From NCBI RefSeq assembly GCF_025717005.1, contig NZ_JAOVZU010000003.1:110338-174337 (forward strand): 64,000 nucleotides of DNA, in the 5' to 3' direction. Of this stretch, positions 16,065 through 24,162 are shown in pieces. The notes beneath the pieces were generated by a model that made no database searches, was not told the origin of the DNA, and saw nothing but the letters and a program-made list of their open reading frames with translations. Each line of letters starts with the position of its first letter. The stretch's first letter is position 1. The translations under genes were made by a program, and so were the position numbers. Origin of the DNA: Actinotalea endophytica (lineage in GTDB: Bacteria; Actinomycetota; Actinomycetes; Actinomycetales; Cellulomonadaceae).

Positions 16065-19000
16065 GTGACGTTCGCCCGCCTGTTGCGGCGCCGCGCGGGC
16101 GCCCAGCTCGGGCTGCTCGCCCTGGCCGCTCTCCTCGCGGGACTGGTCTCGGCGACCCTCGTCACCGTGCTCGGGCACGTCGCGCTCGCCGCCCAGAACG
16201 GGCTCGTCACCGCGCTCGCCGACGCGGGGCCCACCGGCGCGGCGACCCAGTTCGCGACCCCGCTCGCGCACGACCCGGCGCAGCAGGTCGCCGCCGCCGA
16301 GGAGATCCTCGACGCGACGCTCGACGGCTTCCCCGTGGTCGTGCAACGCAGCGAGCTGTCGACACCGCTCACCGTGGACGGTCACGAGGTCGCCGTCGCA
16401 GCGGTGCCGAACCTCGACGCCCTGGTCACCGTCGTGGACGGGACTCTCGACGCCGGTGAGGCGGACCCGGGTGGGACCGACGGCGCCGAGCCCGTCGCCG
16501 CGTCGCTGTCCTCCGCCACCGCCGAGGCGCTGGGCGTCGAGGTCGGCGACCGGCTCAGCCTCGCCGGGGCCAACCCGGACGCGGCGCCGCTGGAGATCGA
16601 GGTCGCCGCGGTCTGGGAACCGGTCGACGCCGGCGACCCGCGCTGGTTCGGCGAGCAGGACGGCGCCGTCTGGATCGGCGAGGCGGACCTCGACGTCGTC
16701 CCGGCGACGCTGCGGGTCCGCTGGACCGTCGTACCGGACGGAGAGCTCCTCTCGCCCGGCCAGATCCCGGCGCTGCGCACCGCACTCGACGACACGCTCA
16801 CCGCGCTCAAGGCCGACGACGCCGTCGACGAGCTCGGCGTGCTCGCGACCGACGGCCTGGACACCACGCTCGCGCAGATCGACCGCACGCTCAGCACGGT
16901 GCGTGCGCTGTCCGTCCCTGCGACCCTGCTCGCGGTCCTGGTCGGGATCGTGGTGCTGGCCCAGCTCGCCGCACTCCTCGCCGACGTGCGGCGCGGCGAG
17001 CTCGTGCTGCTGCGCTCCCGCGGTGCATCGCGGGCCCGGCTCGTCGGCGCGGCGGCCGTCGAAGGGCTCATCGTGGGAGCTGTGGGCGCCGCGCTCGGGT
17101 CGCTGCTCGCGGCCGTCGCGCTGCGCGGTCTCGGCACCGTGCCGGTCGACCTCGGGATCGGCGCCCCCGCCGCGGTGGCGGCCGGCGTCGGCGCCGTCCT
17201 CGCCGGGGCAACCTGGTGGCGCGTGCGCGGTCCGCTGCGCGAGGAGCGCGCCGACCGTCCGCTGCGTGGCTCGGCGGTCCTCGGCGTGGTCACGCTGGTG
17301 CTCGTGGCCGCGGGGATCGGGCTGTGGCGGCTGACCGACCTCGGGTCGCCGGTGCGCACCGTCGACGGGCGGGCCGCGCCCGAGCCGCTGGCCACCGCGG
17401 CACTCGCCCTCGGTCTGCTCGCCGTCGCCGTGGTGGTCGCAGCGGCCGTACCGCCTGCGGCGCGGGCCGCGTCCGGCCTGGCGGCCCGGCGGCGTGACCT
17501 CCGGGTGCTCGCGGTCCAGGAGATCGCCCGCCGCCCCACCGCGCACGGCGCCGCGGCGGCGCTCGTCGCCCTCGCCGTCGCGACCGCCGTCGTGGTCGCG
17601 TTCTTCCTCGGCTCGTGGCAGTCGCTGCGCACCGTGCGGACCGCCGTGAGCAACGGCGCCGACCTGCGCCTGGTGGCCGACTCCCGTGACGTGCCCGACG
17701 TGCTCGTGGCCGCGCGGACCGCGGACCCCACGGCCACCGTCGTCGTCGCGGACACCCGGACCGCGACGCTGGGCGGGGTCGACGCCCTCGTCGTCGCAGT
17801 CCCCCGGGCGGCCTGGCCCCTGCTGCACCGCTCGCCGGACGATCCCGCCCCGGCCGACGACGCGCCCGCCGCGTCCGACGCACCGGTGCCGCTGCCTGCC
17901 GGCACCGGCACGCTCGAGGTCGACCTGGCCGTGATCTCCGCCGCGGCCGAGGACCCGGCGCTCGGCTCGCCCCAGGTCGCCGCATGGGTCCGCACCGACG
18001 GGGTCGCCCGACGGGTCGAGCTCACCCCGGTCGCATCCGGGACCGCACCCGACCGCCGGACCGGCACGTGGCGCGCCGACGTGACCGGCGCGACCGACCT
18101 GGTGGCGCTCGACGTTCGGGTCGCCGCCGAGCAGCCGTACCGGGTCGAGCTCGACTCGGTCGAGGCCGACGGGACGCCGCTCACGATGCCCGGCCACGGT
18201 GCACTGGTCGGCCGTACCACCCGGACGCTGGTCGGCGAGTCCGGCACCACTCCCACGCTGCACGTCCCGGCCGAGGCGGTGGCCCCCGGCACCACCGTGC
18301 GGTTCGAGACGCTCACCGACGGGGCGCTCCCGGTCGTGGCGACCCGCGCGCTCGCGTCCGCGCTGTCGCTGTCGATCGGCGACCGGACCACGGCGACCAT
18401 CCCCGGCCACACGCTGCAGATCGAGCTGACCCAGGTCGTCGAGGCCGTGCCCGGCTCCACCGACCCGCGCTCGATGCTCGTCGACCTCGACGCCTGGACC
18501 GCGACACAGCTGTGGACCGGCACGGACGTCGCCGCGCCGCACGAGATCTGGGCCTGGGCCGAGACAGCCGAGGGCACGGCAGCGCTCGCCGCGGCGCTGC
18601 CCGGCGCCACCTCCGCGACGCCGGGGCCCGCTCCGCTGCTCGACCCCGCCCTCACCGCCTTCCGCGTCGCGACCTGGGCCACCGTTGCCCTGGCGATCGG
18701 CGGGGTGCTGGCCGCAGCACGGGCCGGCGCCCGGGCGCGCCGCCCGGAGATCGGCGTGCTGCGCGGGATCGGTGTCGAGGGCGCGACCCAGGCCGGGATG
18801 CGGGTCGCCGAGCACGCCCGCGTGCTCGCGCCGGCCATTCTCGGCGGCGCCGCGGCCGGGACGGCGCTCGCGGTCGTGGTGACCCGACCGCTGGTCACCG
18901 CGCTCGACGCGGGCACCGTCCCGCTCCCGGTGGTCCTCGAGGTCGATGCCCGCGCCCTGGCCACGTGGACGGTCGTGGTGCTCGTCGCGGTCGTCACGAT

Positions 19001-19070
19001 CGTCGCCGGGGTCGCGCGCGACACGGCTCGCCGCGCGCGCACCGCCTCCCCCCGCGAGGTGGTCCCGTGA
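16065..19070 (+). CDS. FtsX-like ABC transporter permease, large
   Basis: A 1001-residue permease with N-terminal transmembrane helix 1 (residues about 15-40), a long extracytoplasmic domain, a core of helices near 280-420, a second extracytoplasmic domain and closing helices (about 870-990). This is the duplicated FtsX/MacB-like layout of actinobacterial ABC exporters. RGASRARLVGAAAVEG and VLRGIGVEGATQAGMRVAEH are the coupling-helix-like segments. The GTG at 16065 has GAGGAGG upstream. Its stop overlaps the next start as GTGA. It works with the second permease and the ATPases of the same operon; the substrate is unknown. Confidence 0.83.
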   Translation: MTFARLLRRRAGAQLGLLALAALLAGLVSATLVTVLGHVALAAQNGLVTALADAGPTGAATQFATPLAHDPAQQVAAAEEILDATLDGFPVVVQRSELSTPLTVDGHEVAVAAVPNLDALVTVVDGTLDAGEADPGGTDGAEPVAASLSSATAEALGVEVGDRLSLAGANPDAAPLEIEVAAVWEPVDAGDPRWFGEQDGAVWIGEADLDVVPATLRVRWTVVPDGELLSPGQIPALRTALDDTLTALKADDAVDELGVLATDGLDTTLAQIDRTLSTVRALSVPATLLAVLVGIVVLAQLAALLADVRRGELVLLRSRGASRARLVGAAAVEGLIVGAVGAALGSLLAAVALRGLGTVPVDLGIGAPAAVAAGVGAVLAGATWWRVRGPLREERADRPLRGSAVLGVVTLVLVAAGIGLWRLTDLGSPVRTVDGRAAPEPLATAALALGLLAVAVVVAAAVPPAARAASGLAARRRDLRVLAVQEIARRPTAHGAAAALVALAVATAVVVAFFLGSWQSLRTVRTAVSNGADLRLVADSRDVPDVLVAARTADPTATVVVADTRTATLGGVDALVVAVPRAAWPLLHRSPDDPAPADDAPAASDAPVPLPAGTGTLEVDLAVISAAAEDPALGSPQVAAWVRTDGVARRVELTPVASGTAPDRRTGTWRADVTGATDLVALDVRVAAEQPYRVELDSVEADGTPLTMPGHGALVGRTTRTLVGESGTTPTLHVPAEAVAPGTTVRFETLTDGALPVVATRALASALSLSIGDRTTATIPGHTLQIELTQVVEAVPGSTDPRSMLVDLDAWTATQLWTGTDVAAPHEIWAWAETAEGTAALAAALPGATSATPGPAPLLDPALTAFRVATWATVALAIGGVLAAARAGARARRPEIGVLRGIGVEGATQAGMRVAEHARVLAPAILGGAAAGTALAVVVTRPLVTALDAGTVPLPVVLEVDARALATWTVVVLVAVVTIVAGVARDTARRARTASPREVVP

Positions 19071-21667
19071 TCCGCGTGCTGCGCCGCCAGCTCGGCTGGG
19101 ACCTCGTCCTGGTCGGGCTCGTCACCGCGGCCCTGGTCGCGCTGACCGTCGCCTGGCCGCGCGCGCTCGACCGGCTGCTCCGGGACGACCTGGTCTCCCG
19201 CACCGAGGCGCTACCCGCCACCCAGCGCGACCTGACGCTCACCGTGCCCAAGCGCGACCTCACGATCGCCGACCCGCCGGACGCCGACGCCGCGCAGGCG
19301 ATGATGGCCCAGGCCGACGCGTGGACCGCCGCCCAGGTCGCCGACGCGGGCCCCGCGTTGACCTCGGTGCTCGGCGAGCCGCAGCACGAGATCACCCGGC
19401 CGTCGTACTACGTGGAGCGCGGTGACGACGCACCCGGCATCTCGTACATGACCGTCACGCTCTCCGCCGGGCCACGGCGCCAGGACCTCGACCTCGTCGA
19501 GGGGACGTGGCCCGCGCCGCTGGACACCGCCGGCTGGATCGAGGATTCCGCCGACGCGGGTCGGCTCGTCCCGGTCACGATGGACGTCGTGGTCTCGGTC
19601 GATGCCGCGCGCTGGATGGGCTGGAGCGTCGGCGACGTGAAGGCCTCGCGCGACCCGTCCTACCCGGTCGACCTGCGACTCTCCGGTCTGGTCGAGGCGA
19701 CCGACCCGGACAGCGAGGTCTGGGACCACCTGCCGGGTGTGCTGGAACCCGTGGTCGACCGCGACGACAACACCGGCTGGACGGTTCACGGGATCGCATA
19801 CATCGACCCGGACGGTGTCGGCGCCATGATGCCGACCCGAGGCGTCGAGCTCGACGCCTGGTACCCCGTCGACCCGGTCGCCGTCGGGGACGCCGACCGC
19901 GAGGAGCTCACTGCCGAGCTCGCCGGCCTGCGCGCCGCGACCGGCCTGCGCACCCAGCTCACCGGGGTGCTGGACACCGCGTCCGGCCGCGAGCGGACGG
20001 CCACCACCCTCCTGTCGGTGCTGGTCACCGGCCTGATCGGGGCGGCGACCGGCGTGCTGTGGCTCGCCGCCCGGCTCGCGATCGAGCGCCGGCGCGCCGC
20101 GCTCGTGCTGCTGCGGGCCCGCGGGGCGTCGTCCGTCCGGCTCGCGGCGCTGGTCGGCACGCAGGCGGCCGCGGCCGCACTGCCGGGCGCCGCCGTGGGG
20201 GTCGCGATCGCGATGCAGGTCCCCGGCCGCACCGACCCCACGGACCTGGTGCTGCCGGCCGCGGTGACGATCGGTGCCGTCGCGCTCATGGTGGTCGCCG
20301 GTGCGCGGGTGCACGCCGCCGCGGTCCGGCGCGCCCGGTGGCGGTGGGTCGCCGAGGTGGTCGTGCTCGCGATCGCAGCGGTCGCGCTCATGTCGCAGAC
20401 GGCCTCCGACCCGCTCGTGACGACGCTCCCGGTGATCGTGGGCCTGGCAGCCGCGCTGGTCGCGATGCGGGTCTACCCGTGGCCCGCACGTGCCGCGCTG
20501 CACGCCCTGAGCCGGCGGGGGGATCTCGGGACGTTCCTCGGGGTCGCGCGCGCGGCCCGGGTTCCGGCCGCCGGGCTGATCACGGTGCTCGCGCTGACCC
20601 TCGGGGTCGCGACCGCGGGCCTCGCGGTCACGGCCGTCGCCACCGTGAACGCGGCCACCGAGCGCAGCGCGGTGCGGTACGTCGGCTCCGACGTCCGCGT
20701 CGACCTGGCGTGGTCGGCGCAGGGTGTGGGGCTCCCGGAGGACCAGGTGGCGGCCGTGCGGGAGCTGCCCGGTGTCGCGGAGCTGGCCGCGATCGCGGAC
20801 GCCGGCACCGTCGAGCTCCGCCACGACCGGTCGAGCCAGACGATCCACCTGCTGGTGGCCGACGGTGCCGACCTGGCGCGCGTGCAGTCCGGGATCCCCG
20901 GCGGCGTGCAGGGGCTCGGCGGCACAGTCGCGCTCGTCGCCGAGGACGTCCCCACCGGGGAGGTCGTCCTCGAGGCCCCCCGCGGCGACCTGGCCCTCGA
21001 GGCGCAGGCGTCCGCGGACGTGCCCGGTGTCACGAGCGGGTCCGGCTGGGTCCTGCTCGACCGCTCCACCTGGGCGGAGGCGCGCGGCACTCCCCCGGTG
21101 ACCCGGCTGCTCCTGCGCCTGGAACCCGGCGCCGAGCCCGACGCGGTCGTGGCCGCCGTGCGGGACGTGGTCGACGACCGGGTCACGGTCACCACGCTCG
21201 ACCAGGCGATCGCCTCGATCGCCCAGGGCGTCCTGGTGACCGGCGTGCGCGACGCCATGCTCCTGGTCGCGGCGACCAGCCTGCTGCTCGTCGCCGTGCT
21301 CCTGGTGCTCCTGCTGATCGCCGACGCCCCGGCGCGCGGCCGGTCCGCGGCGATCCTCGCGACCCTGGGGGCGCCCGGGACGGTGCACCGCCGGCTCGTG
21401 GTCGCGGACGTGCTCGGCCCGGTGCTGGTGGGTGGGCTGGCCGGTGCGGCCGCAGGCGCGGTGCTCCCCTACGCGGTGCTGCGGGTCGCGGACCTGCGGC
21501 CGTTCACCGGCGCAGTCGAACGACCGCCGGTGGTGCTGGACCCGGCTCTGCTGCTCGCGGCGGGCGGCGGGCTCGTCCTCGTGGCGGCGGTGGGCGTGCT
21601 CATCGCGGTCCGGGTGGCGCGCCGGGTCTCCCCGGTCGAGGTGCTGCGGGAAGGAGCGGGAGGATGA
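19067..21667 (+). CDS. FtsX-like ABC transporter permease, second subunit
   Basis: An 866-residue permease starting at the GTG at 19067, inside the stop of the previous permease. The frame is open much further upstream, but that part shadows the previous gene. It has an N-terminal helix (GWDLVLVGLVTAALVAL), an extracytoplasmic domain of about 250 residues, a helix cluster from about 320 to 520 containing RARGASSVRLAALVGTQ, a second outer domain and a C-terminal helix trio. It probably pairs with the 1001-residue permease. The following ATPase gene overlaps its stop by 4 nt. Confidence 0.83.
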   Translation: MIRVLRRQLGWDLVLVGLVTAALVALTVAWPRALDRLLRDDLVSRTEALPATQRDLTLTVPKRDLTIADPPDADAAQAMMAQADAWTAAQVADAGPALTSVLGEPQHEITRPSYYVERGDDAPGISYMTVTLSAGPRRQDLDLVEGTWPAPLDTAGWIEDSADAGRLVPVTMDVVVSVDAARWMGWSVGDVKASRDPSYPVDLRLSGLVEATDPDSEVWDHLPGVLEPVVDRDDNTGWTVHGIAYIDPDGVGAMMPTRGVELDAWYPVDPVAVGDADREELTAELAGLRAATGLRTQLTGVLDTASGRERTATTLLSVLVTGLIGAATGVLWLAARLAIERRRAALVLLRARGASSVRLAALVGTQAAAAALPGAAVGVAIAMQVPGRTDPTDLVLPAAVTIGAVALMVVAGARVHAAAVRRARWRWVAEVVVLAIAAVALMSQTASDPLVTTLPVIVGLAAALVAMRVYPWPARAALHALSRRGDLGTFLGVARAARVPAAGLITVLALTLGVATAGLAVTAVATVNAATERSAVRYVGSDVRVDLAWSAQGVGLPEDQVAAVRELPGVAELAAIADAGTVELRHDRSSQTIHLLVADGADLARVQSGIPGGVQGLGGTVALVAEDVPTGEVVLEAPRGDLALEAQASADVPGVTSGSGWVLLDRSTWAEARGTPPVTRLLLRLEPGAEPDAVVAAVRDVVDDRVTVTTLDQAIASIAQGVLVTGVRDAMLLVAATSLLLVAVLLVLLLIADAPARGRSAAILATLGAPGTVHRRLVVADVLGPVLVGGLAGAAAGAVLPYAVLRVADLRPFTGAVERPPVVLDPALLLAAGGGLVLVAAVGVLIAVRVARRVSPVEVLREGAGG

Positions 21668-22671
21668 CCGTCATGGACGCGGAGATCCGGTGCGAGGACC
21701 TCGTGCGGATCTTCACGGCCGAGGGCGTCGAGGTCCAGGCCCTTCAGGGGCTGAACCTCACCGTCGAGGCCGGGGACCTGGTCGCCCTGGTCGGCGCCTC
21801 GGGCTCGGGCAAGTCGACCCTGCTGACCATCCTGTCCGGTCTCGACCGGCCGACGGCCGGGGCCGCGTCCGTCGCCGGCCACGACCTGGTCACCATGACG
21901 CCGGGCGAGCGCCAGGTGTTCCGGCGGGACACGGTCGGGTTCGTCTGGCAGCAGACCGCCCGCAACCTGCTCCCCTACCTCACCGCGGTCGAGAACGTCA
22001 CGCTGCCCATGGTGCTGGGCCGGCGTCGCAGCGACCGGGCGGCCCGCCGGGCACGCGCCGCCGAGCTCCTCGACGTCCTCGGCGTGGCCGACGTCGCCGA
22101 CCGCCGTCCCGCGGAGCTGTCCGGCGGCGAGCAGCAGCGGGTGGCGATCGCGACCGCGGTCGCCAACGGGCCCCGCGTGCTGCTCGCCGACGAACCGACC
22201 GGTGAGCTGGACGAGGCCACCAGCGCCGACGTCCTCGACGCGATCCGCCACGTCACCACCGAGCTGGGCATGACCACGCTGATCGTCACGCACGACCCCG
22301 CGGTGGCCACGCACGTGCGCCGCACCGTGCGGATCCGCGACGGGCGCACCGCCACCGAGACGCTGCGCCGCACGGCGCTCGACGAGCACGGCCACGAGCT
22401 GCACGTGCACGAGGAGTTCGCGGTGATCGACCGCGTCGGTCGCCTGCAGCTGCCGCGCGAGTTCGTCGACGCGCTCGACCTGCGCGACCGGGTGCGCCTC
22501 GGTCTGGAGACCGACCACGTGCGGGTCTCGTCGGGCACCCAGGTGGACGCCGGGACAGGTGCCGACCCGGGCGCGGCCCCGGAACGGCCCCCGGGCGCGG
22601 CCGCCGAGCCGAGCACGCCGGACGGCCTTGGCCCGACGGGCGACCACCGCGAGCCGGAGGAGGACGCGTGA
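21664..22671 (+). CDS. ABC transporter ATPase with AbrB/SpoVT-like C-terminal extension
   Basis: A 335-residue ATPase of the LolD/MacB-type family: Walker A GASGSGKSTLL near residue 40, Q-loop VWQQTARNLLP, signature LSGGEQQRVAIA near 157, Walker B VLLADEPTGELDE and switch His in IVTHDP. Unusually, about 45 residues near 255-300 (FAVIDRVGRLQLPREFV and onward) look like a swapped-hairpin AbrB/SpoVT domain, normally DNA-binding or dimerising; a low-complexity Pro/Ala-rich tail follows. The ATG at 21664 overlaps the permease stop. It probably drives the two FtsX-like permeases. Confidence 0.85.
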   Translation: MTVMDAEIRCEDLVRIFTAEGVEVQALQGLNLTVEAGDLVALVGASGSGKSTLLTILSGLDRPTAGAASVAGHDLVTMTPGERQVFRRDTVGFVWQQTARNLLPYLTAVENVTLPMVLGRRRSDRAARRARAAELLDVLGVADVADRRPAELSGGEQQRVAIATAVANGPRVLLADEPTGELDEATSADVLDAIRHVTTELGMTTLIVTHDPAVATHVRRTVRIRDGRTATETLRRTALDEHGHELHVHEEFAVIDRVGRLQLPREFVDALDLRDRVRLGLETDHVRVSSGTQVDAGTGADPGAAPERPPGAAAEPSTPDGLGPTGDHREPEEDA

Positions 22672-23348
22672 CCGGGGTGCTGCGCGCGACGGGGCTGCGC
22701 AAGGTCTACGGCACGGGCCGCCGCACCGTCGTCGCGCTCGACGGCGTCGACCTGACGGCCGAGCCGGGCCGGATCGTCGTGGTGCGCGGGCGCTCGGGCT
22801 CGGGCAAGACGACGTTGCTGCACCTGCTCGGCGGCCTGGACCGCGCCGACTCCGGCACCGTGCACCTCGACGACACCGAGCTGGGCTCGCTCCCCGAACG
22901 GGACCTGCTCGCCCTGCGCCGGGACCGGGTGTCGTTCGTCTTCCAGTCCTTCGGGCTGCTGCCGGTGCTGTCCGCGGCCGAGAACGTCGAGGTGCCCCTG
23001 CGCCTGCGCGGTACGCCGGTGGACGAGCGCACCGAGCGGGTCGACGCGGCCCTCGAGGCGGTCGGGCTCGCGCAGCACGCCCGGCAGCGGCCCGGAGAGC
23101 TGTCCGGCGGTCAGCAGCAGCGGGTCGCCATCGCCCGCGCGGTCGTCGCGCGCCCGGAGGTGCTGCTCGCCGACGAGCCCACGGCGCAGCTCGACTCCGA
23201 GACCGCGGTCGCCGTGATGGACCTGCTGGTCGGCTTCGTCCGCGAGCACCAGGCGGTCGCCGTGGTCTCCACGCACGACCCGCTGATCGCCGAGCGCGCC
23301 GACCGCGTCCTCGAGCTGCACTCCGGCCGCGTGATCGACGCGGCATGA
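22668..23348 (+). CDS. ABC transporter ATPase (LolD/MacB-like)
   Basis: A 226-residue single-domain ATPase of normal family length: Walker A GRSGSGKTTLL near residue 44, Q-loop VFQSFGLLPVLSAAENV, signature LSGGQQQRVAIARA, Walker B VLLADEPTAQLD and His switch STHDP. The GTG at 22668 overlaps the previous stop (GTGA). Two ATPases beside two FtsX-like permeases suggest either a heterodimeric motor or two transporters sharing an operon. Confidence 0.9.
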   Translation: MTGVLRATGLRKVYGTGRRTVVALDGVDLTAEPGRIVVVRGRSGSGKTTLLHLLGGLDRADSGTVHLDDTELGSLPERDLLALRRDRVSFVFQSFGLLPVLSAAENVEVPLRLRGTPVDERTERVDAALEAVGLAQHARQRPGELSGGQQQRVAIARAVVARPEVLLADEPTAQLDSETAVAVMDLLVGFVREHQAVAVVSTHDPLIAERADRVLELHSGRVIDAA

Positions 23349-23391
23349 GCGATCACCTCGGAGGGCCGCAGCCCGGACCCTGGGGCACGCC

Positions 23392-24153
23392 GTGACGGAC
23401 CTGGTCGAGCGGCTCCGCGCCGCGGGGTGCGTGTTCGCCGAGGAGGAGGCCGCCCTGCTGGAGGCCGAGGCACCCGACGTCGCGACGCTCGACGCCTGGG
23501 CGGCGCGGCGGGTCGATGGTGAGCCGCTGGAGACGATCGTCGGCTGGGCCGAGCTCGACGGTGTGCGGGTGACCGTCGCCCCCGGGGTGTTCGTGCCGCG
23601 GCGTCGCAGCGCGCTGCTGGTCCGCGAGGCGGTCGCGCACCTGCGCCCGGGCGGGGTGCTCGTCGACCTGTGCTGCGGTTCGGGTGCGCTCGGCCTGGTC
23701 GCGGCGTTGCGCGTCCCGGGGGTGGTGCTGCACGCCGTGGACCTCGAACCCGCGGCGGTCGCGTGCGCCGCGGCGAACCTCGTGCAGGTCGGCGGCGTGG
23801 CGCACGAGGGTGATCTGGACGCGCCGTTGCCGGCCGACCTGCGCGGCCGGGTCGACGTCCTGGTGGCGAACGCTCCGTACGTGCCCAGCGACGCCATCGC
23901 GTCGATGCCCCCCGAGGCACGGGACCACGAGCCGCAGGTCGCCCTCGACGGCGGCGCCGACGGCCTGGACGTGCTGCGCCGCGTGCTCGCGGTGGCGCCG
24001 CGCTGGCTCGCGCCGACCGGGATCGTCGTCGTCGAGTGCTCGCGGTCCCAGGCCCCTCACCTGGTGGCGGCGGCCGTGGCGGAGGGGCTGCGGCCCCACC
24101 AGGTCGCGGACCCCGAGCTCGATGCGACGGCGGTCGTGGCGCGGCTCGGCTGA
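23392..24153 (+). CDS. HemK-like N5-glutamine methyltransferase homologue
   Basis: A 253-residue SAM-dependent methyltransferase of the HemK/PrmC group, whose members methylate glutamine in release factors or ribosomal protein L3. The SAM-binding motif is LVDLCCGSGALGLVAA near residue 88 and the acidic ribose-binding residue is in HAVDLEPAA. The catalytic NPPY motif reads NAPYVP near 160, so the first Pro is Ala; as I recall, a putative glutamine-methyltransferase subfamily carries this change. It follows the second ATPase gene after 43 nt and may be co-transcribed. It converges on dnaG with a 9-nt gap. Confidence 0.78.
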   Translation: MTDLVERLRAAGCVFAEEEAALLEAEAPDVATLDAWAARRVDGEPLETIVGWAELDGVRVTVAPGVFVPRRRSALLVREAVAHLRPGGVLVDLCCGSGALGLVAALRVPGVVLHAVDLEPAAVACAAANLVQVGGVAHEGDLDAPLPADLRGRVDVLVANAPYVPSDAIASMPPEARDHEPQVALDGGADGLDVLRRVLAVAPRWLAPTGIVVVECSRSQAPHLVAAAVAEGLRPHQVADPELDATAVVARLG

Positions 24154-24162
24154 GCCGCGCGG

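Noticed and set aside
14856..18815. A 1319-residue open frame on the minus strand.
   Set aside because: It is antisense to the ROK and FtsX genes; its Gly/Arg/Asp-rich composition is typical of shadow frames in very GC-rich DNA.
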